From: Dicyema japonicum
Lineage: Eukaryota; Dicyemida; Rhombozoa; Dicyemidae
Assembly: GCA_011109175.1 (NCBI GenBank)
Contig: RDEW01000010.1
Location: 417,837-481,836 of the forward strand
Direction: 5' to 3'
DNA: 64,000 nt
Under the pieces are notes generated by a model. The model ran no database searches. It was not told where the DNA came from and saw nothing but the letters and a program-made list of their open reading frames with translations. The stretch's first letter is position 1, and each line of letters begins with the position of its first letter. A program made the translations under genes and the position numbers. This document shows positions 10,564-20,810 of this stretch, one piece after another.

Positions 10564-12204
10564 CAGTCCGACCCCAAAATGGGGCAGATTCAGGAGTGGG
10601 GCACCCTCGGATTTTGGGGCACCTTTTTTTAACTCAACATTTTGGCAAAATAAATGAAAAATCAATAAAAAATTATGGAAATTTTGGGGCATCGAAAAAT
10701 CATTTATTAACAATTTTTAAGATAATAAAATTATAATAAATTAATTATTTTTCGTTTTATTTACATTTTTGTTGTGGTTATGGATTACGAAACTATACTG
10801 AAAATTGCTAAAGAAATTATGAGGAACAATTTATCTGAAAGGCAATTAATCACAAAGTACATGACAAGTAAAGGAACTATTTCAAGAATCAAACGAAATA
10901 TTGTATCTTTCTTACACCGAGAAAATACTAGTTCTGAGTTTTATGGGCATTTAAAGCTGATAAAAAAATTGATGATCAAGTCTTTGAAGTATTTCAAAAA
11001 CTTCGGGTGGATAAAATTCCATTTCAGGCTTTATTTTGAAAAAAATCGCCTTAAATTGAATTTACTTCTTTTAAAGCCTCCAATGGATGGCTTAGATTTA
11101 AATTTCGACATGAGCTTCAATTCAATATGTGGAGAAAAGGCCTCATGCGATTTATCTCACGTTAAAGATTATTTTGAAAAATTTGACGAAAAGTATTAAA
11201 ATATGGACCTCAAAATGTATTTAATTGCGATGAAACCGCGCTTTTTATAAAATGAACTCTCCAAAAATCATTTGTCGAAAAAGGCAAACAGTGTTTTGGC
11301 TATAAACAAGGAAAAGAAAGACTCACTGTTCTTCTATGCTGCAGTTTAATTGGAGATAAACTTGACTTGAAAGTATAAACAACCTCGGTGCCTAAAAATT
11401 TTGATGTCCAAGATTTTGGGTTATTGTATTCGTCTTCAAAAATGCATGGATGACTGGAAAGACTTTTGTGAGTTGGCTTACACTAATAAATGAATTGTAT
11501 CGCAAAAACAACAGAAACATATTATTATTGTTCGACAATGCTGGATGCCATAAAACTTTTGAATGTTCAAATATCGAATTTTTATTTTTACCGAAAAATA
11601 CAACGCCCTATTTACAACCATTGGATATCGGAATAATCAAGGCCTTTGAGAATTATTATTCAAATTTCTTATGGAATTTTTGTGTTTTCACGATGTCGAA
11701 AACGATTTTGCACATTTATTGCAAAATTAAACTTGCGTCATGTCATGATGCTAATTTCGAAAGGTTGGGAGAAAATAGATGCGGCATGTATTGTTAATTG
11801 TTGGAAGAGAATCGACAGGAACCGTGATTCTTATGCGACAGACTGTCTAACAGATCAACTTCTAAATCATGTTATAGACGAAACAATTGATGTAGAGTTC
11901 GAAGAGTTTGAAAATAATATCTATAGGGGATATACTGAAACGGAGAATATTGAAAATGTCGTAGAGGAAACAAAGGATCTGCTAAACAATTTGGAAGAAA
12001 AAATTTCACGTGGCACCAAAAATGCTGCGAGACTTCTATGATTTCCGGCTAAAATTAACAAATAATATACGACAAAACTCTAAAACTAAATTAACTGATT
12101 ATTTTGGCAAAAATGTTATTTGATGTTAATTATTGATTCAATTTCAGAAATAATAATAAACCCCTGTTTTTGGGGCACTGGTGCCCCATTTAGGGGTCGG
12201 ACTG
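10564..12204 (+). mobile_element. pogo/Tigger-like DNA transposon with TIRs and TA duplication
   Basis: The left end reads TA|CAGTCCGACCCCAAAATGGG. The right end is its inverse (CCCATTTAGGGGTCGGACTG|TA), giving about 21-bp terminal inverted repeats flanked by the TA dinucleotide of the Tc1/mariner/pogo superfamily. The ends also hold a subterminal TTTTGGGGCAC motif. Length is 1641 bp. It encloses a broken transposase (10774-12041). TIRs and internal protein agree on the superfamily. Confidence 0.9.
10774..12041 (+). pseudogene. Tigger/pogo transposase, frameshifted
   Basis: Frame 1 (10774-11199) begins MVMDYETILKIAKEIM and carries a helix-turn-helix-like LSERQLITKYMTSKGTISRI. The first catalytic acid lies at about 11215 in VFNCDETALFI. 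A KERLTVLLCCSLIGDKL stretch follows in a shifted frame. Frame 3 (11450-11797) has AWMTGKTFVSWL, LLLFDNAGCHK (second acid) and LPKNTTPYLQPLDIGIIKAF, the hallmark of Tigger/jerky DDE transposases. The tail resumes in another frame (11646-12041). At least three frameshifts separate these blocks, so no active protein is expected. Confidence 0.85.
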
Positions 12205-12206
12205 TA

Positions 12207-13681
12207 CTTAATGGACTTTTAATACCCTTTTGAGTGTTATTGGAATATTCTTAATATTACATCTGAGTGAATTATAAGCATTTATAAATCAAAGCACATT
12301 TCTTTCTAAATTGCCAATAAATTTGACATAGACAATTTTAAAGTGGTTTCGAAATTACAGAGCAGTCAGTAGTTGTGTTAACTGTTAGTTCTTACCATTC
12401 ACTATTTTTAATCAAAATATTTGCATTTTACGCTTTATTGATTAATGAGAATTGTGCTGACGAAATGCGCTTCCTTGGCATTGAATTATCGTTACTCTTC
12501 AATTTACTAATTTTATCAATTCTTTTAGATATATTGATATTTACTCATTTGTGACATTAAGAACTTACGAGAATTAATAACTAATAATTCCCTTCTTGTC
12601 CAATGCAGACGGTTATATTCAAGTCACCAATTTTGGACAGATAGTATCTGAGACATCGAGTCCTATAATTTTGACCAGAAGGATTCTTTCTTCTGGATTC
12701 AGATTTCATCTACTGAATTTCATATTATTCAACTAACTGAGGAATTTTAAATTTATTCAAAGGATAGATTTATAACTTATATGACAGTTTTTCTGGGCAA
12801 GTCTAAACATGATGTATCACATAAAAATAAAATTATAACCCACTAATCGGGAATTCATTATTGAACCACAGAAAACCATTAAATAATTAAATTTATTGAG
12901 GAGAGTGATCATTCGCCAATAAACGATGGTGGATTCTATGTTCCAAAATTTTCAGCGTTTTCCTGAGCCCAAGACGTCCGCCACGAGGAAATTAATATTA
13001 TTTTAAATATATTTAATCATTGGATAACAAATTCAAAGAATTTTAAAATAAAATATTGTCACGTTCTTGTACATGGTTTAGTTTCTGTTGATAGCTAAAT
13101 TCGCCAGAATTTCTGGACTCTAGTGTTGAAGGTTAAGCCAAATCAAACGGTCTTCCGGTTGGTCCAGATCATTCTGATGATACTTCAAGGATAGACTAAT
13201 CACTACTGTGAGCCTCAATTATTGGCCATCTCAAACATCGGCTGTACCTTGTTTTACATAGTTTGTTAAGTAACCCCAGCCTCACTAACTTGTAGGAGGC
13301 CAGCAGCTATTAAATAGGACGCAGCAGATGTTGTCCCGGCATTGTAGTCCCAGCATTGTAAGTCCTGGCATTGTAGACGAACGCTGTGCTAATTCATGAC
13401 ATTCAAATAGGTGATTTGTTGTCAACTCGTAGAGGTTGCAAAAGAGACAGAGGATATCATGTTTTGGATAGTAGAATTTTAAAATTATTTTTTTATTTAA
13501 AAAATTTGATAAATTGTTAGATAAATTATTCGAATCAATAATTAAATTTAAACTATTGATTTATTTTATTTAAATAAAAATAGTAATTTTCAACGTCAAT
13601 TTAACGTGATCCAACTGCGTGCTAAAATTAACGTATTTTTAAAATTGCATAAAAATCAGATTGTAGGAACTCTCACAACTA
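12207..13681. other. Intergenic, no gene seen
   Basis: AT-rich DNA. A short GC-richer patch at 13300-13380 contains a threefold GTCC[CT]GGCATTGTA-type repetition. No exon with mini-intron structure was found before the phosphatase start. Confidence 0.4.
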
Positions 13682-16259
13682 ATGACATTTTCCAAACACA
13701 TTTCAACCTACAAACTTAATTCCAGTCCAAAATACCCGATTTATGTTGACCTTCTCGACAATTCCACCGTACTTTTAAAGGTCCATTCGTATGCCTTGGG
13801 CTTCCAAGTCCTGGAAAGTGTCTGCCGGCACATTGGACTGACCACAGTATAATGATAAATTGATTCAATTGTTATAGACCTACTACTTTTCGTTGAAATA
13901 TAGTCATAAGGACGGAATTTCTCGTTTTGCGCGGTTAGAAAAGCCTATTATGAAGCAAATGCGCGAAAACAGTGATTCCCTCCATCTCACGTTTGCTGTC
14001 CTGCATTACGTCTCTGACATTTCTCTTTTGGACCCCTTTTCAACGTTTACCCGTTTTAGTAAATTTAGGGAGTTATTTTATCTTCAATTAAAGAAAAATT
14101 ATTTCCTCACAAATTTTGAATTTGCGAAACAGGAAATAGTCTTCCTCTCCGCTTGTTTGCTTCACGGTTTTATTTTTTGGCTTAATTCCCAGTAAAACTA
14201 ATAAAGAGAACACTACTGAGGTCACAAAATCTGTTGTGACCTCTTATCTACCAAGAACGGTAAAAAGATGTCAGTACCAATTTTATGTTGCTCAAATTGT
14301 GGAGGAGTTGGACAACTTCTCGGATATGTCCATGCGGGATGTAAAAATCACGTTTGTTGAGGCATTTTCGCGGATCAGTAACTACGGAACGGAATTTTTT
14401 ACTGCCAAAATGAACGTTTGATTTTAAGGACCGATTTAGAATGAGTCCGTCTCTTTTGGTCTTTCAAATAAACACTTTGTGTTTTGCCAAAATTCGACTC
14501 AAAAAAATTACGGGTTTCTGCAATTTTTTAATTTTAAGCTGGGAATCATTCAAATCCGTGAAAGTGAACAACAAAATTGTCATTTTTGAGAAAGAAGACT
14601 ACTCATTCCGTTTTTTGATGGTAAGCTTATTTTTTACTTCACAGAGATCAAACTGCTTGGCAAAGTACATTGCTTGGTTTTCTATCGCACTTAATTTTTT
14701 TGATTTCTTGTATGTGGGATTTTATTAATTTTTAAGTTCGTGTACTTATATTGAAAAAAACGGCCAAGAAGAGACAATAAAGTTAGTGGCCTTAGTTACG
14801 TTATAGTGCTACTGAAATCTCCAACAACAGTGAGTGGTCCTTAGCACATTCTGGTTCGGTGTTTGACCCCTCAGAAAATAGTTTTACTACAAACTACGAA
14901 ACCTTAAAAAATCATTCACACTCAGAAAAAAATCTTACAAAGTAAAATATTTTGTTTATTTTAGGTCAAACATAAAAAAACACTCAGTTTAATATTAAAT
15001 TAATTTGTAGTTAAACTTTTTAAATAATTTTTCTATGAAAAAATTTAAATTGAAGAAAAATTCTGTAAAAAACCCAAGTTTGGGAAGCCTCTTTTTTGAT
15101 TCATCTCAACCGCTGAACAATGAGTCGGAAACGACCCTTCCAATGGGCACTTTAAATTCATTTCAGCCTGATTTGACTGTGCTTGTTAATTTTCTTATTC
15201 TAGTCTCACCTTCCTATTTGGGGACCTTATTTGACTTCACTTTTGAGTGGAACTGGTTTCAATTGTCGACTCGACGAGTTTGTTAGCGAACAGCTTATTC
15301 CCAATTCCCATGTTTACATACATCTAATTTCTAGAAAGTAGAGACTTTTTCCAATATTAAAGATAACTTTTATCCACGTGCGATGGAATTTTCGGCAATT
15401 AATTTTAGATTGTCGACCGCCTCATGTAAAATCGGTGAAAATCCAATTAATATGATCCACAATAACGATCCCCGAGTTTTACCATATGACAACAATTATG
15501 TGCAAGTCCCACATCATTCTGTTTTTGTTTTGGCATAAATTTATAGAATAATCCTTATGGATATCAAAATGCCTCTCGCATGTCCTTTTCTGTTGACTCT
15601 TTCATCCTGGATTTTATTGTTTCCCAAAATCCTGTTTTTTCTAACGATTTCTGGGCTATGGTATGGAATCAAAGAGTAGGGCTCATTATCTGCTTCGACG
15701 ACTCTAAATTGAATTACATTCCAGACACGAAAACCCAAAATTTCGGCCAGGTTGTAATTTATTTTTTATTTGCTTTTAGGTTAACGTTAAAGTACTCGAA
15801 CGTCACAACTGGAACATCTGCATGGCCTATAAACTTTCGGCAGAGTCGCATAAAGAGCGGAGAACTATTTGGCAGCTGACTTATTTGTCATGGAATATGA
15901 ATGGGACTCCTTCTTCTTTCGAGGAATATATTGGTGGGGAATATTTTATTATATGTTGATCTTCTCGACGAGGTTGACTCATTGAGGAGAGCTCTTGCTG
16001 AAAAGAACCTCAACTGTGTTTTGGTTCACTGTAGTAACGGAGCAGGGAGATCTGGGCTTCATGTACTGCTGGAATACTGCAAATTATGTGTAGATAATTC
16101 AAAGGTTTTAGTGATTTTCGTTTATTTCAGAATGTTGACTTTCCCTCCGTGATGGAGTCCATGAGGAAGCAGAGAATGATGGTGGTGACTTCGCTGTCTC
16201 AGTATTTGTTTGCTGTCGGATTTTCGGTAAATTACAAGCAAAAGTCTTTGTGTGTGTAA
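13682..16259 (+). CDS. FERM-domain protein tyrosine phosphatase (PTPN3/4/14/21 type)
   Basis: Rebuilt from about twelve exons. FERM F1: YPIYVDLLDNSTVLLKV...ARLEKPI. F2: LHLTFAVLHYV and ELFYLQLKKNYFLTNFEF. F3: NYGTEFFTAK...KNYGWESFKSVKVNNK...EDYSFRF. The phosphatase half has RVLPYDNNYVQ, YQNASRM, NDFWAMVWNQRVGLIICFDD, RRTIWQLTYLSWNMNG, VHCSNGAGRSG (Cys codon 16030) and MRKQRMMVVTSLSQYLF. Introns used: 13847-13877, 14167-14206 (less sure), 14416-14439, 14514-14538, 14621-14644, 14714-14736, 15179-15203, 15312-15334, 15506-15546, 15751-15779, 16105-16130. The linker 14737-15034 is unresolved, so FERM and PTP halves could be separate genes. The family dephosphorylates phosphotyrosine at the membrane cortex. 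Here the WPD acid is replaced (WNM), and the usual Tyr of the substrate loop is absent. A frame change near 15934-15991 has no short intron to explain it. Confidence 0.85.
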
Positions 16260-16849
16260 ATATTTGTTATTAATTCTTTATTATCACGAATTAAATACAT
16301 TTATTTCTGTGTGTTTTTGAATTTCCGTTTAAAAATTGGCTGTGGTAAAGATAACCTAAAATATTGTTTAAAAAGCTGATTTCAAGTGAAACAAACGGAA
16401 TCTGGTGCAACATTTGTTGAAACATCTATCTTAGAATTAGACAGATTAAAGAAAAGATATAGACTTTTCAGAAGACACGGAAGTTTGGATAGCCTTAAAG
16501 CCACGACGTTCTTGAAACCCAGTGACTCCTCCTGTTGATCTTAAAGGAAACCGACAACTAACATAATGGTAATGCTAAAATTTGGCGCTTCCAAGATATC
16601 GGCGTGGATAAACAGTTATTAGATGTTTCACCAGCTTGTATATTTGGCTTGTGTATATGGCCAGCCTCTGATCGAGTCTTTGTATTTGATTAGTTCATGA
16701 GATAATAGACATATACATAAATACTTAAGGGTTTGCTTGTGCGGAAGTGTATACTATACTTTTTGATAATTTCTTCCAAGGAGTCTAGGCGGATTTATGA
16801 CCCTCGGTTGATTGTTTCTTTAAAATTTATAAAAAAAAAAAAAAAGTTT
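16260..16849. other. Intergenic, no gene seen
   Basis: AT-rich. Probably holds the phosphatase 3' end and upstream sequence of the repeat ORF. Nothing else was recognised. Confidence 0.4.
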
Positions 16850-17266
16850 TCTTTTAACCAATTTTCTTCCTTTTACGGTTCCGTATTCCATCAAACTCAT
16901 CTGTTGTTTTTAATTGTTTCCAAATTCGGGAGAATCATGATCCATAAAGAGGAAGTCAACTCGATACACCAGAAAACAATCAGTATGCTTTGCCCACGAA
17001 ATGGATCAACATTCGACCCACTACTCATGGAAGCTAAGATCCTTAGTCGTGGCTCCGGATTTCTTCGCGTCTGTGAGGAAGATGGAAATCCGCTTCGCCT
17101 GATCCTTTCCATGGCAAGAGAAAACCGATTGGATAAGAAATTCCCCGATCGGATTCCTCTGCAAGACCGAGAGAAGGCTCTTCCGGAAAGTAGTGGGGAC
17201 GATGGAAGATCACAGACGTCGAATGACACAATTGATTGCGAGGACTGGGATCACCTAACTGTTTGA
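16850..17266 (+). CDS. Repeat-associated open frame, function unknown
   Basis: The frame is open from 16733. From about 16937 it reads MIHKEEVNSIHQKTISMLCP and continues with KILSRGSGFLRVCEEDGNPL, ENRLDKKFPDRIPLQDREKA and an acidic end DCEDWDHLTV-stop. About 180 bp of it has an inverted diverged copy at 2265-2470, so it is a dispersed repeat rather than a single-copy gene. The ending resembles the RKTGIT/DHL-type tails of Jockey-like debris elsewhere, a weak hint that it derives from a retroelement. No domain was recognised. Confidence 0.4.
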   Translation, partial: SFNQFSSFYGSVFHQTHLLFLIVSKFGRIMIHKEEVNSIHQKTISMLCPRNGSTFDPLLMEAKILSRGSGFLRVCEEDGNPLRLILSMARENRLDKKFPDRIPLQDREKALPESSGDDGRSQTSNDTIDCEDWDHLTV

Positions 17267-17684
17267 CTCTTTTGTCTTTCTTTCTCGGTGTTCCCGGGGT
17301 TATTATAATAAATAAAATAAAGAGGAAGTATAATTCTCGACCGTCCAAGAAAGCCCCCAATTTCATCTTCGTTAATTAAGTCTTCCACGATAAGGTTGCA
17401 AGATGTCATCCCATCAATGTCCAAAGAGTCGTTAGCGTCATCTATCATTTCCTCGGTTATTGACTTTGTTTTATTTACTTACGATTTTCCTCAGTTGATT
17501 ACTGTAAATCTCTCAAGATTTGTTTTCGGTGTTACTCACCTTCCCGAGTTATAGAGTAAGATTGGTAGTAAAGAACGCATTATATAAACGTATCTTGAGA
17601 TTCTGATAGGGTGCTTTCTACGCGTACAAACGCCACACATTTTTCATCTCACAGATGCAGTATTTTTAAAACCATTTTCTACAT

Positions 17685-17790
17685 CAGTAATTCTAAACGG
17701 TGGCGCCAGCGCCTCTCCTAGGACCCCCTAGGGGCGCTGGAACTTATTATCAAAAGGGGGCGCTGGCTTAAAAAAGGTTAAGAACCACTG
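17685..17790. mobile_element. 106-bp hAT-type MITE with 8-bp target duplication
   Basis: Begins CAGTAATTCTAAACGGTGGC and ends GGTTAAGAACCACTG, imperfect inverted repeats of the CAGTGGTTCTTAACC class typical of hAT elements. The interior holds a GC-rich inverted repeat (GGCGCCAGCGCC...GGGGCGCTGG). It is flanked by a perfect 8-bp duplication TTCTACAT at 17677-17684 and 17791-17798. No coding capacity. Confidence 0.9.
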
Positions 17791-17799
17791 TTCTACATG

Positions 17800-17861
17800 G
17801 TTTAAATAAAGTTGTTTAGATTATTATTTATTATACAGCACTTATCGCCTTGCCATAATAG
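17800..17861 (-). other. 3' untranslated tail of the family A retrotransposon
   Basis: On the minus strand the sequence after the stop codon gives AAGTGCTGTATAATAAATAATAATC. Other family A copies end ATTATGGC...CGTGAAAGTGCTAATAATAAT (44 kb), so this is the family 3' end. The insertion lies directly beside the MITE duplication. Confidence 0.55.
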
Positions 17862-20810
17862 TTATAGCAAAGCATGTGCAATACAAGAAACAATGTTATT
17901 AGTTAGCCTCTTCCATCCTCCACGGTTACACGCAGTCGATCTCAGCATGTCCAGATCGTCTCCCGTCTTTAGGCATTTCTTTATCCTTTGGAGGTCTTTG
18001 TGCAGCATGATAGGTAGGGTCATCCTTGGTCTGCCACGGAAGCATTTGCCCTCGAACATGAAATGGTCCTCCATCGCCACATTAGCCGGGGCAGCAAGAT
18101 CCATGCGTAGTACGTGACCAAACAGTCTCCACCGGGCGTCAGTGATTTCCAGGCTTAGAGGCCTACTCTTGCATTTTTTGTAAATACCGGTATTCGAGAT
18201 TCTGGCCGGCCACTGCATGCCAAATAATACTCTAAGCTGTTTTCTGTGGAACCCATCGAGAGCCATTGATTCCGCACCTGTACAGGCCCAAGTACCAGCA
18301 TTGTATGTCAGTATCGGTTTCACAAATGCATTGTACATGCGTATCCGCAGATTGACATCTAGTCCTTTCAGCCATCCCTTTTTGAGTTTTCGCATTGCTA
18401 CTCCTGCAAGTGTTTTCCTTTTGATGATGTCTTCTGTGTCCCCCAGTAGGGATCCAAGCTTATTAACATGTCGCCAACGTTCATTAAGGATGTTGTCCAT
18501 TCTTTTGATTTCCGTGATTTCCGTTTTGGCCCGGTTAACGATGAGGAACCATTCCCCCAGTTTGTCCGGTGCATTTTCCAGCAGATGTGTGAGAGCTTCT
18601 GTATCCTCGGATATAAAATCCACATCATCCGCGTATACGACTTCGTTTATTTTTCCTTCATAGCAAGTTCTTAGATCCTTTAGTGCAGCTTCGAGATATA
18701 TCACAAATAGTAAGGGGGAGAGGGAGTCTCCCTGAGGAGTGCCGATTGTAGTTTTGAATGGTCGGGATAGAGTTCTCCCAATTCGGACTGACAGTTCAGT
18801 ACTTGAGAGAAGTACTCTGATTATCCGTAGCAATGATTGGTCCACAAATTGATGAAGGACAACCATTAGCTTGTGTCGGCTAATGGTGTCGAAAGCTCTT
18901 GACATATCGATCCCCAGGATGGTCGTGGCATTTTTGTATCTTTGAGCCGTTGCACACCGCCACCTGTGGCTCCACAGAATGTCCGCTGTCGACCTTCCTT
19001 CACGAAATCCACTATGGCATGCTGATAGGTAATTTCCTGCAGGATGTTTTAAGCGGTCCAAAGCAACAGATGCAAGAACTTTTCGTAATGTGTTTAACAA
19101 TATGACTGGGCGTAGGCTTTCTAGTGGTCCCTTTGGTTTGTTAGGCTTTTGTATAGGTATCAATGTCCCTTTCCCCAGTGGTAGGACAGAGTTGGATGTA
19201 AACATTCCATTTAACAATGTCGCAATGGTTTCGAATAGACGCATAGGTCCATATTTCAGCAGTTCGGGAGGGATGTTGTCTGGTCCAGCGCTCCTGTGAT
19301 TCTTTAGCTTACTGCACGCACTCTGAACTTCCTTAGATGTGATAATTGTTTCCAGCATCCGCGGTTCTCCGATGAAAGGGGCCAGTTCTTGGCCGTTCGC
19401 ATTGAACAGTTTTTCAAAATGGGCAGCAATCAATTCGATCTGTTCGTCTGGTTTTAAGATAAGTTTCCCCTTCCCATCCATAACATGTACTGTCGCTTTT
19501 TTCTTTCCTCGCATTAGTCGGACTGCAGCGAACATTTGTGCATTGTCCTTTAGTTGCTCCAGCTCTCTAAGATGTGATAGGAAGACATCCTTCGAGTGTT
19601 CATTATTAAGCTTCATGATTCTTCTCTTGATAATATTTCGTTCAGTTCGTAGTTTGTTTTTGATATGTATATCCGTCGTGTTTAGACTCTGTATCCATAT
19701 TTCTCGTTGTTGTTTTGCCAGTAATAAGGAGTCTGGATGGCCAAGTGACATATTTCCGGTTGTCTGCCGTCTCACTCCAAGGTGGGTGTTTGCGGCAAGG
19801 CAAATAATGCTTTTGGTCTGATCCCATAGGTCTTGTATAGTCATATTAGCTGGTAATGTATATAGGTGGTTCTCTATATGTTTTTGGTAGTTTGTCACCA
19901 GCAGCGGCTGAGACCAGAGCTTCTCAGTCATATATACATGGGTATGGTAAGGTGGTAGCGTTTTGCTTAGACTCAGGTTCTTCCTGCCAATGTAGTATTT
20001 CTTCAAGGAGAACTTGCCAATAACCATTTTATGGTCACTATTTATCATCGACCCTCCATAAGAACGGGCATCATTCAGTAGGTGTTTGTCCTTGGTCCGA
20101 CAAATGATGTAATCAATTTGATTATAAATATTGACACTTTTGTTTTCCGAGTTCGTTCTATGGCCAGTCCATGTGCTCCTGTGGCGAGCTGGGTGCATAA
20201 AGGCAGTGTTTCCTATGAAAAGATCATTCGCTTGACAGAAATTGGCCAGTAGTGTTCCCGGGGTGTTTCTCCACCCCCGTCCATGCCTGCCGATGAACGA
20301 TTCCTCTCCACTGCGTCGCATCCCAACTTTAGCGTTAAAGTCCCCGGCAATAAATATCAACGACGAAGATTCGTATTCCGAGTACGTCCTCAATAGTTGA
20401 CAGTAGAAGTCATCCAGTTCCTCAGGATTTTTCAAAAATCTGCCACTATGTGGAGCATACACGTTAATGACTGTCATGTAGCTTTTGGAAGGGCACATGT
20501 CATTCATCCTAATTTGCAGAACACTAATCCTGTCGTTGACTTTCCAAAATTGATGTATCCGTGGTACAAGATGTTCATGGACTGCGAAACCTTGTCCGTA
20601 ATGTTTAGACTCACTAGGGAAGAGAATAAGTTTATAGGTTCCATAGTATTCACAGCATCCATCAGAGACCTTCGTTTCTTGCAGACTTCCGATAGAGACG
20701 CGGTACTTGTCTAAATCATCGCACAGTGTTTTCCTAGTCCATGTCTTCGAGATCCCCCTGACATTAAACGAGAGTAGGTTGAGGCCATCCCGAGAGTAGG
20801 TTGAGGCCAT
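17862..20810 (-). CDS. Intact non-LTR retrotransposon polyprotein (EN + RT), family A
   Basis: 982 codons without interruption. Residues about 10-255 form an AP-type endonuclease: LNLLSFNVRGI, SLQETKVSDG (catalytic E), INVYAPHSG, FIAGDFNAKVG, and NSDHKMVIG (catalytic SDH). A basic linker follows (about 330-450). RT: IPIQKPNKPKGP, LRPVILLNTLRKVL, SGFREGRSTAD, ILGIDMSRAFD (motif A), GTPQGDSLSPLLF (B), VVYADDVDFISED (C), and a thumb with RMDNILNERWRHVNKLGSLL. The C-terminus has WRLFGHVLRM and FRGRPRMTLP. There is no separate gag ORF or zinc knuckle upstream. The start MASTYSRDGLNLLSFN is followed by a short duplicated block (20775-20808). Layout resembles RTE/craniofacial-development-protein-2-like elements of invertebrates; exact clade uncertain. 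It is the only copy here that could still be active. Confidence 0.9.
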   Translation of the reverse strand: MASTYSRDGLNLLSFNVRGISKTWTRKTLCDDLDKYRVSIGSLQETKVSDGCCEYYGTYKLILFPSESKHYGQGFAVHEHLVPRIHQFWKVNDRISVLQIRMNDMCPSKSYMTVINVYAPHSGRFLKNPEELDDFYCQLLRTYSEYESSSLIFIAGDFNAKVGMRRSGEESFIGRHGRGWRNTPGTLLANFCQANDLFIGNTAFMHPARHRSTWTGHRTNSENKSVNIYNQIDYIICRTKDKHLLNDARSYGGSMINSDHKMVIGKFSLKKYYIGRKNLSLSKTLPPYHTHVYMTEKLWSQPLLVTNYQKHIENHLYTLPANMTIQDLWDQTKSIICLAANTHLGVRRQTTGNMSLGHPDSLLLAKQQREIWIQSLNTTDIHIKNKLRTERNIIKRRIMKLNNEHSKDVFLSHLRELEQLKDNAQMFAAVRLMRGKKKATVHVMDGKGKLILKPDEQIELIAAHFEKLFNANGQELAPFIGEPRMLETIITSKEVQSACSKLKNHRSAGPDNIPPELLKYGPMRLFETIATLLNGMFTSNSVLPLGKGTLIPIQKPNKPKGPLESLRPVILLNTLRKVLASVALDRLKHPAGNYLSACHSGFREGRSTADILWSHRWRCATAQRYKNATTILGIDMSRAFDTISRHKLMVVLHQFVDQSLLRIIRVLLSSTELSVRIGRTLSRPFKTTIGTPQGDSLSPLLFVIYLEAALKDLRTCYEGKINEVVYADDVDFISEDTEALTHLLENAPDKLGEWFLIVNRAKTEITEIKRMDNILNERWRHVNKLGSLLGDTEDIIKRKTLAGVAMRKLKKGWLKGLDVNLRIRMYNAFVKPILTYNAGTWACTGAESMALDGFHRKQLRVLFGMQWPARISNTGIYKKCKSRPLSLEITDARWRLFGHVLRMDLAAPANVAMEDHFMFEGKCFRGRPRMTLPIMLHKDLQRIKKCLKTGDDLDMLRSTACNRGGWKRLTNNIVSCIAHALL

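Noticed and set aside
15541-15738. Minus-strand 65-aa ORF
   Set aside because: Antisense of the phosphatase exon encoding NDFWAMVWNQRVG.
16897-17448. Minus-strand ORFs of 65-110 aa
   Set aside because: They overlap the repeat ORF in antisense and show no conserved motif.
17812-20714. Several plus-strand ORFs of 70-160 aa
   Set aside because: They are antisense shadows of the intact 982-aa retrotransposon frame.
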